NCBI GenBank assembly: GCA_027028225.1
Contig: JALVJP010000043.1
Span: 1 to 5,265, forward strand
Source of the DNA: Candidatus Parcubacteria bacterium
GTDB lineage: Bacteria; Patescibacteriota; Minisyncoccia; Phycocordibacterales; UBA1006
DNA: 5,265 nt
Direction: 5' to 3'
Shown piece by piece: positions 1 through 3,453 of this stretch (its first letter is position 1; every line of letters starts with the position of its first letter). Under the pieces are notes generated by a model. It was not told where the DNA came from, did not search any database, and was given only the letters and a program-made list of their open reading frames with translations. Made by a program: the position numbers and the translations under genes.

Positions 1-24
1 CACTTACAGTGGGCAAATACAAAG

Positions 25-46
25 CCGCCGGACCTCAGTCCGGCGG
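25..46. terminator. GC-rich hairpin, probable terminator after rnc
   Basis: A perfect 9-bp inverted repeat, CCGCCGGAC (25-33) and GTCCGGCGG (38-46), encloses the tetraloop CTCA. Read on the minus strand, it lies 56 nt past the RNase III stop and is followed by a T-rich stretch (CTTTGTATTTG). On the plus strand it is followed by TCGTTTACTTT, so it could also end a gene entering from the left edge. The U tracts are interrupted, so termination is likely but not certain. Nothing recognisable as coding is seen in 1-24 or 47-101. Confidence 0.75.
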
Positions 47-101
47 TCGTTTACTTTAGAGTTGGAAAGTTTTTTTGATGTAGCAAGACCATAAATTCCT
101 T

Positions 102-806
102 TTACTTATTTTCAAACACCCCTTCTTTCTCAAGTGCATTTTTTGCAGCATCTTGTTGCGCTTGTTGTTTACTCTTTCCTTCCCCTCGAGCAATCTCTTT
201 ATCCCCAAAATATACCGCCACAGTGAAATGTTTATCATGGTCGGGACCTGTCGCAGAGAGAATCTCATAACGTGGGGTTTCTTTGTATGCCTCCTGTGCA
301 TACTCTTGAACCCGTGATTTTGAATCTTTCCATGATCCTGTCTCAATAATATCCTCAATCTCTTGGAAAAGTAAATCTGCTACAATCCTCTTCGTTACCT
401 CATACCCTTGGTCGAGGTGAAGCGCTCCGAGGAAAGCCTCAAATGTGTTTGCGAGGATATAGTCACGCGCTTTTCCCTCATCGCGCGCTTCTCCTTTTGA
501 GAGTTTGAGAAGTTCATTCATCCCCATCTTCCGCGCGACACGGGAAATTGTTTCTGTTCTCACAAGCGCGGAACGATATGCGGTGAGAATCCCCTCGCTT
601 ACTTCTGGAAACTTGTCATAGAGAAATTCAGTAGTGATGAGCTCAAGCACCGCATCACCAAGAAATTCAAGTCGCTCGTTATGCTCTAATCCAGAATTCT
701 TATTCTCATTGATGTAAGAACGATGTGTAAACGCTTGCTCTAGCAACCCTCTGTTCTTAAAGGAGATACCAAACCGTTTTTCAAATTGTTGATACTTATC
801 TTCCAT
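102..806 (-). CDS. rnc: Ribonuclease III
   Basis: This encodes the double-strand-specific endoribonuclease that processes rRNA precursors and structured mRNAs in the cytoplasm. At 234 aa it has the usual bacterial length. The catalytic domain comes first: the signature HNERLEFLGDAVL is at residues 42-54, with the metal-ligand/catalytic positions E44, E47 and D51 (E. coli E38, E41 and D45). A second active-site segment, ILANTFEAFLGALHLDQG (about 117-134), supplies E123 (E. coli E117). The position matching E. coli D114 is N120. A double-stranded-RNA-binding domain follows at about 160-229, opening with DSKSRVQEYAQ and ending with the basic GEGKSKQQAQQDAAKNALE helix. The ATG at 806 lies 6 nt after the stop of the NusB-Nudix gene and has no Shine-Dalgarno sequence. 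It is therefore probably co-transcribed and perhaps translated by coupling. The identification is very secure. Confidence 0.97.
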   Translation of the reverse strand: MEDKYQQFEKRFGISFKNRGLLEQAFTHRSYINENKNSGLEHNERLEFLGDAVLELITTEFLYDKFPEVSEGILTAYRSALVRTETISRVARKMGMNELLKLSKGEARDEGKARDYILANTFEAFLGALHLDQGYEVTKRIVADLLFQEIEDIIETGSWKDSKSRVQEYAQEAYKETPRYEILSATGPDHDKHFTVAVYFGDKEIARGEGKSKQQAQQDAAKNALEKEGVFENK

Positions 807-812
807 ATATGT

Positions 813-1793
813 CTATTCATTATCTGATTTTTTATCTGTTTCCTCTCGACTTTTCTCTCTTGTTTCCTCTTCTAAAGATACAAGACCTTCTCTCTCAGAA
901 AGAAACATAATCGCCTTTACGAGCATCTTTGAAACATCATCATAGAGGTTGAGGTCGAGAATATCATCAAGAGAGAACCATGCAACATCATCGAGTCCTT
1001 TCGTAGTTCTTCCGAGTTGTGGAAGTCGATATGGAGCTTTTGCGAGGTAATAGGAAACTTGCTTTCGCACAGGACCTCTATCTGGGGGATAGGCAATATA
1101 CTCACTCTCTCCTAATTTCTCAATAACTTCGATATCCCAATCCGTTTCTTCTTTTACTTTCTTTGTTAAAGATTCTTCCTCTCTCAAATTCTCATCAACA
1201 CTCCCCTTCGAGAGAGTCCAATACCCAAAGATATCGTGAACCATTCCGATACGCACATTTCTTTGTTCATCGATGGAATACACAACTGCAGCAACTTTCC
1301 TATCAATCTCCATTTTTTCATAGGGAATATCAAAGGTAGCTTTTTTACTCTCCTCCCCACCATTAAAGAGGCGGTGTGCTTCTCCGAGAATACCATTCAC
1401 GAAACGATAGGATTTTTGTCCTCCAAATTTCTTCGCAAGCTCAACCGCTTCGTTGATGATAATTCTTTCAGATAGTTCCTCCTTGCCAGAGAGGAGTTCA
1501 TAGAGCGAAATACGTAGAATGTTTTTATCAACAAGAGATATTCTCTGAATCGACCAATCCTTACTTAGTTCATCTATAATGTTATCTAACTTAATCTCCT
1601 CATTCTCCACCTCACTTAACTCTTTTAATATCTGTGTGCGTTCATCCTCGTCAAGAGGGACCGGAATGAAAGAATGAATGAGATAATCAAGCTCTCTACG
1701 AAGAAAGGCGTCGTCTTTCTTTTCTGTATCCCTTACTTCTCTCGCGTAGAGAAGCTGAAGCATTATCGCTCGTTGTTGTCTTCTATGTGCCAT
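813..1793 (-). CDS. nusB: NusB antitermination factor fused to a C-terminal Nudix domain
   Basis: This is a 326-aa two-domain protein. Residues 1-143 are a full NusB, the factor that with NusE/S10 binds boxA RNA and supports antitermination on rRNA operons. Family signatures are RRQQRAIMLQLLYARE at the N-terminus, LDNIIDELSKDW (69-80), LVDKNILRISLYELL (87-101) and INEAVELAKKFGGQKSYRFVNGIL (113-136). Standalone NusB is about 130-160 aa and would end here. After a linker (144-164), residues 165-300 form a Nudix (MutT-like) fold, starting KVAAVVYS. Its Nudix box at 197-219 keeps G197, V213, E215 and E216 with exact spacing, but carries L203, K211, K212 and D218 where E, R, E and G are expected, so hydrolase activity is doubtful. 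A charged tail (about 305-326) ends the protein. Start choice: the ATG at 1793 sits 10 nt downstream of an extended -10 box. An internal ATG (residue 161, base 1313) could in principle make the Nudix part alone, but no Shine-Dalgarno sequence precedes it. rnc follows after 6 nt. The NusB call is certain, the Nudix fold is likely, and the Nudix substrate is unknown. Confidence 0.93.
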   Translation of the reverse strand: MAHRRQQRAIMLQLLYAREVRDTEKKDDAFLRRELDYLIHSFIPVPLDEDERTQILKELSEVENEEIKLDNIIDELSKDWSIQRISLVDKNILRISLYELLSGKEELSERIIINEAVELAKKFGGQKSYRFVNGILGEAHRLFNGGEESKKATFDIPYEKMEIDRKVAAVVYSIDEQRNVRIGMVHDIFGYWTLSKGSVDENLREEESLTKKVKEETDWDIEVIEKLGESEYIAYPPDRGPVRKQVSYYLAKAPYRLPQLGRTTKGLDDVAWFSLDDILDLNLYDDVSKMLVKAIMFLSEREGLVSLEEETREKSREETDKKSDNE

Positions 1794-1803
1794 ATTTGCA
1801 GTA

Positions 1804-1812
1804 AGTATAACA
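1804..1812 (-). promoter_or_regulatory. Extended -10 promoter for nusB-nudix
   Basis: On the minus strand the bases read TGTTATACT, an extended -10 element (TG-N-TATACT, 5 of 6 to TATAAT). No good -35 is visible; the upstream DNA is a pyrimidine run, which fits an extended -10 promoter. Only 10 nt separate the -10 from the ATG at 1793, so the predicted transcript starts within a few bases of the start codon and would be leaderless or nearly so. Confidence 0.55.
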
Positions 1813-1833
1813 GATATAGAAAAGAGAGAAAAG

Positions 1834-1857
1834 AAAAAAGATGCTACGCATCCTTCT
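1834..1857 (-). terminator. Weak intrinsic terminator overlapping the rpmF stop codon
   Basis: Read on the minus strand, GATGC-GTA-GCATC (1852 to 1840) forms a 5-bp stem with a triloop and is followed at once by six T residues (1839-1834) and then more pyrimidines. With G-U and A-U pairs against the T run, the stem could extend to about 10 bp. The bL32 stop codon TAG (1846-1844) lies partly in the loop. The core stem is short, so this may be a partial terminator or attenuator. It would separate bL32 from nusB, which has its own promoter just downstream. Confidence 0.4.
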
Positions 1858-2053
1858 CCTCTTTCTTTGAAACGAGCTTCTTTACCACATCGAGAATCTT
1901 CTTTCCTCGATACTTTCCCGTCTTTAAATCAAGACGATGTCGCACATGAGTGCTTTTTGTTTGTGTATCAGTAGTAAGCGTTTTCCCTTTAATTGCATGG
2001 TGAGAACGTCTCTTCCCTGTATGTGCTCGTGTATGTCTCATTCGAATAACCAT
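1844..2053 (-). CDS. rpmF: Large-subunit ribosomal protein bL32, zinc-free form
   Basis: This is a small basic 50S protein of 69 aa from the chosen start (MVIRMRHTRAHTGKRRSHHA...). The bL32 features are the basic MRHTRAHTGKRRSHHA segment near the N-terminus and the later HVRHRLDLKTGKYRGKKI segment, which matches the place where zinc-binding bL32 has its second CxxC and the G-x-Y-x-G motif. There is no cysteine anywhere, so this form cannot use the classical zinc ribbon. The tail is lysine-rich (VKKLVSKKEEKDA). The frame is open upstream to an ATG at 2074, but that would place the -10 box (2064-2069) inside the coding region, so the ATG at 2053 is preferred. A third ATG (2041), giving MRHT..., is also possible. 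The gene lies upstream of nusB and rnc, a ribosome-themed set. The zinc-free state is read directly from the sequence; the family assignment is by motif recall. Confidence 0.9.
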   Translation of the reverse strand: MVIRMRHTRAHTGKRRSHHAIKGKTLTTDTQTKSTHVRHRLDLKTGKYRGKKILDVVKKLVSKKEEKDA

Positions 2054-2063
2054 AATGTTCGCT

Positions 2064-2091
2064 ATTATAGGCATTTCTCATATTCTTGCAA
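2064..2091 (-). promoter_or_regulatory. Promoter for rpmF (TTGCAA-16-TATAAT)
   Basis: On the minus strand a -35-like TTGCAA (2091-2086), a 16-nt spacer and a perfect TATAAT (2069-2064) are followed by only 10 nt to the ATG at 2053. The predicted start of transcription, about 7 nt after the -10, leaves at most a few untranslated bases and no room for a Shine-Dalgarno sequence. The -35 begins 5 bp after the base of the rnhB terminator hairpin. Confidence 0.75.
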
Positions 2092-2096
2092 GGCAT

Positions 2097-2138
2097 AAAG
2101 AGGGCGAGGTGACGCAATCGCGCCACCTCGCCCTCTTT
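2097..2138 (-). terminator. Strong hairpin terminator of the nuclease-rnhB unit
   Basis: A perfect 15-bp inverted repeat, AAAGAGGGCGAGGTG (2097-2111) against CACCTCGCCCTCTTT (2124-2138), is capped by an A-C mismatch, a 3-bp CGC/GCG helix (2113-2115 with 2120-2122) and an AATC loop. It begins 9 bases beyond the RNase HII stop on the minus strand. The A and T tracts are inside the base of the stem rather than forming a separate long U run. The position between two genes and the stem strength make terminator function very likely. Confidence 0.85.
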
Positions 2139-2146
2139 AGTGAATA

Positions 2147-2806
2147 CTATCTTTTCTTTATCCAACTCACCCTATGAATCGGACTCGGTCCATACTTCTC
2201 AATTTGCTCACGATGAAATGCAGTCCCATAGCCCTTATGCTTTTCAAATCCGTAGTGAGGATATTTCTTTGCGTAGCGGAGCATGAGTGCATCTCTATGA
2301 ACCTTCGCGAAAACTGAGGAAACTGCAATGAGAATATTTTCCTTATCACCGTGTATGATTATCTCAAAATGAGGAGCAATCCCCTCAAGCGAAAGCGATC
2401 CATCGAGAAAGAAAAATATTTCTTCTCGCGAAGATTCTGTTCCCCTTTCAACTTTCCTCACAAGATGGGCAATCGCTTTTCGTATTGCAAGTGCAATCCC
2501 TTTCTCATCAATTACTCGCGCAGACTGAGAGGAGAGGAATAAAAATACATCATTCTCTTTTTTCTTTAAATATGTCTCCCTCACCTTTTCAACAAGGAAT
2601 TCTCTTCTGTGGGGAGATAGCATCTTTGAATCTTTAAACCCAAGATAATGAAAATCTTTTTCTATTACATCACAAGAAGATGACGAAACGACAAAAGCTC
2701 CGAGTGTTACCGGACCTGCGAGTGGTCCCCTCCCCACTTCATCAATTCCCACAAGGTAACGAATTTTGTTTTTCTGTTTATCCATGTTCAACGACATACT
2801 GCCCAT
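2147..2806 (-). CDS. rnhB: Ribonuclease HII
   Basis: This encodes the cytoplasmic enzyme that cuts RNA in RNA-DNA hybrids and starts removal of single ribonucleotides embedded in DNA. It has 219 residues from the ATG at 2806. Motifs in order are YLVGIDEVGRGPLAGPV (18-33, acidic pair D22/E23), the DSK segment (59-61), FFFLDG (131-136, D135), the HGDKENILIAVSSVFAKVHRD block (152-172, including K168 and D172), and the C-terminal HYGFEKHKGYGT and GPSPIHRVSW segments. The four acidic active-site positions of the family appear intact (D22, E23, D135, D172). Start choice is uncertain. The ATG at 2806 overlaps the upstream nuclease gene by 19 nt and has AAGGGG at 8 nt spacing, but that G-rich stretch is also nuclease coding sequence. 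The ATG at 2785 (MDKQKNKIRY...) starts 2 nt after the nuclease stop and is the more typical family length. Either way the two genes are tightly coupled. Confidence 0.96.
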   Translation of the reverse strand: MGSMSLNMDKQKNKIRYLVGIDEVGRGPLAGPVTLGAFVVSSSSCDVIEKDFHYLGFKDSKMLSPHRREFLVEKVRETYLKKKENDVFLFLSSQSARVIDEKGIALAIRKAIAHLVRKVERGTESSREEIFFFLDGSLSLEGIAPHFEIIIHGDKENILIAVSSVFAKVHRDALMLRYAKKYPHYGFEKHKGYGTAFHREQIEKYGPSPIHRVSWIKKR

Positions 2807-3381
2807 AACCCTTTCCCCTTCGCACCAGCTCCCCTTTCATCATCAATAAAGGTATCACGGAGGCGGTATGGATTTCTCTTTTGATAATTATATTCTCGCG
2901 CGTAACCATTACGAAGCATCTCCTCCGCAAGATTTTTTCCATCAATCGTAAATACATAGGCGAGAATTCTTCCAAAACGATCACGCTCTCCTTGTGTCTC
3001 ATCATATTCAAGAATGATATCACTTTCATTAGAGAGAAGAGATGTGAGATAAGCTTTCGCTTCCTCTCCGTAACACTCAACAGGACTTTCAGGTTTTACC
3101 GATTCTGGGCTATCAATCCCAATCAAACGAAGGCGTTCGCGTCTTCCTTTTAGTTCTACAAGAAGAGTATCACCATCAACAACACGGATAAGTTTCGCAG
3201 GAATGCTCTCCTCCTTTCCTATATGAAAGTCTTTCTTATAACTGAAGCTTAACTCATGCTCTTTTTCCTCATGAATACCAAACTTTCGAATAATGAGCGA
3301 TACAAGAAAAAAGATAGCGAAAAAGAATAGTATAAAATAGAGAAGATGAATAAATGATTTCTTTTGTTGTATTTGCTTCAC
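2788..3381 (-). CDS. Membrane-anchored staphylococcal-nuclease-like (thermonuclease) protein
   Basis: This 197-aa protein has a short positive N-terminus (KQIQQKK), a single hydrophobic segment at about residues 10-31, and a linker to about 58. An SNase/TNase domain then follows to the C-terminus. Compared with S. aureus nuclease, the key residues are all present: VVDGDT (67-72) gives the metal ligand D71; LRLIGIDSPE (84-93) gives R85, D90 and E93; DRFGRILAYV (134-143) gives R138. The protein should be a calcium-dependent DNA/RNA phosphodiesterase. The N-terminal charges followed by one hydrophobic helix suggest a signal anchor with the nuclease domain outside the cytoplasm. A role in degrading or scavenging external nucleic acid is inference. 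There is no cleavage site I would call confidently and no lipobox. Two cysteines (C103 and C196, next to the C-terminus) could pair. The start is GTG at 3381, because an in-frame TAA lies 4 codons upstream and no in-frame ATG precedes the membrane segment. rnhB follows with overlap or a 2-nt gap. Confidence 0.93.
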   Translation of the reverse strand: MKQIQQKKSFIHLLYFILFFFAIFFLVSLIIRKFGIHEEKEHELSFSYKKDFHIGKEESIPAKLIRVVDGDTLLVELKGRRERLRLIGIDSPESVKPESPVECYGEEAKAYLTSLLSNESDIILEYDETQGERDRFGRILAYVFTIDGKNLAEEMLRNGYAREYNYQKRNPYRLRDTFIDDERGAGAKGKGLWAVCR

Positions 3382-3392
3382 AAAGACATCTT

Positions 3393-3423
3393 ATCGTAAA
3401 ACGGAGAAGAAAGAAATTTGCAA
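3393..3423 (-). promoter_or_regulatory. Possible promoter for the nuclease-rnhB unit
   Basis: On the minus strand TTGCAA (3423-3418), a 19-nt spacer and TACGAT (3398-3393) lie just before the GTG at 3381. The -10 matches the consensus at 4 of 6 positions and the spacer is long, so this is a weak call. The -35 is the same palindromic hexamer used by the better topA promoter on the other strand. The leader would be about 5 nt. Confidence 0.3.
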
Positions 3424-3445
3424 AAAAATACCTATATACTATAAC
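3418..3445 (+). promoter_or_regulatory. Promoter for topA (TTGCAA-16-TATAAC)
   Basis: TTGCAA (3418-3423), a 16-nt spacer and TATAAC (3440-3445) stand 8 nt before the topA ATG at 3454. The -35 and spacer are identical in form to the rpmF promoter in this window. An alternative -10, TATACT (3435-3440), is a good hexamer but sits only 11 nt from the -35. Transcription would start at about 3452, predicting a leaderless message. Confidence 0.65.
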
Positions 3446-3453
3446 TTGGAGCA

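Noticed and set aside
56..358. Minus-strand 100-aa open frame over the end of rnc
   Set aside because: It overlaps the RNase III dsRNA-binding domain in another frame; the peptide is highly basic and low in motif content, typical of a shadow frame.
1236..1475. Plus-strand open frame opposite nusB
   Set aside because: Its bases are fully explained by the NusB and Nudix coding sequence on the other strand; no promoter or family motif is seen.
1820..1840. Purine-rich run (plus strand) upstream of nusB as a repeat or regulatory tract
   Set aside because: It is better explained as the U tract after the possible rpmF terminator and an AT-rich promoter spacer; no repeat unit is present.
3378..3389. 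A three-codon ATG-TCT-TTG-TGA frame overlapping the nuclease GTG start
   Set aside because: It could be a tiny coupling peptide, but it is far too short to distinguish from chance.
3448..3451. GGAG as Shine-Dalgarno for topA
   Set aside because: It is only 2 nt from the ATG and coincides with the predicted transcription start, so it is unlikely to pair with 16S rRNA in the usual way.
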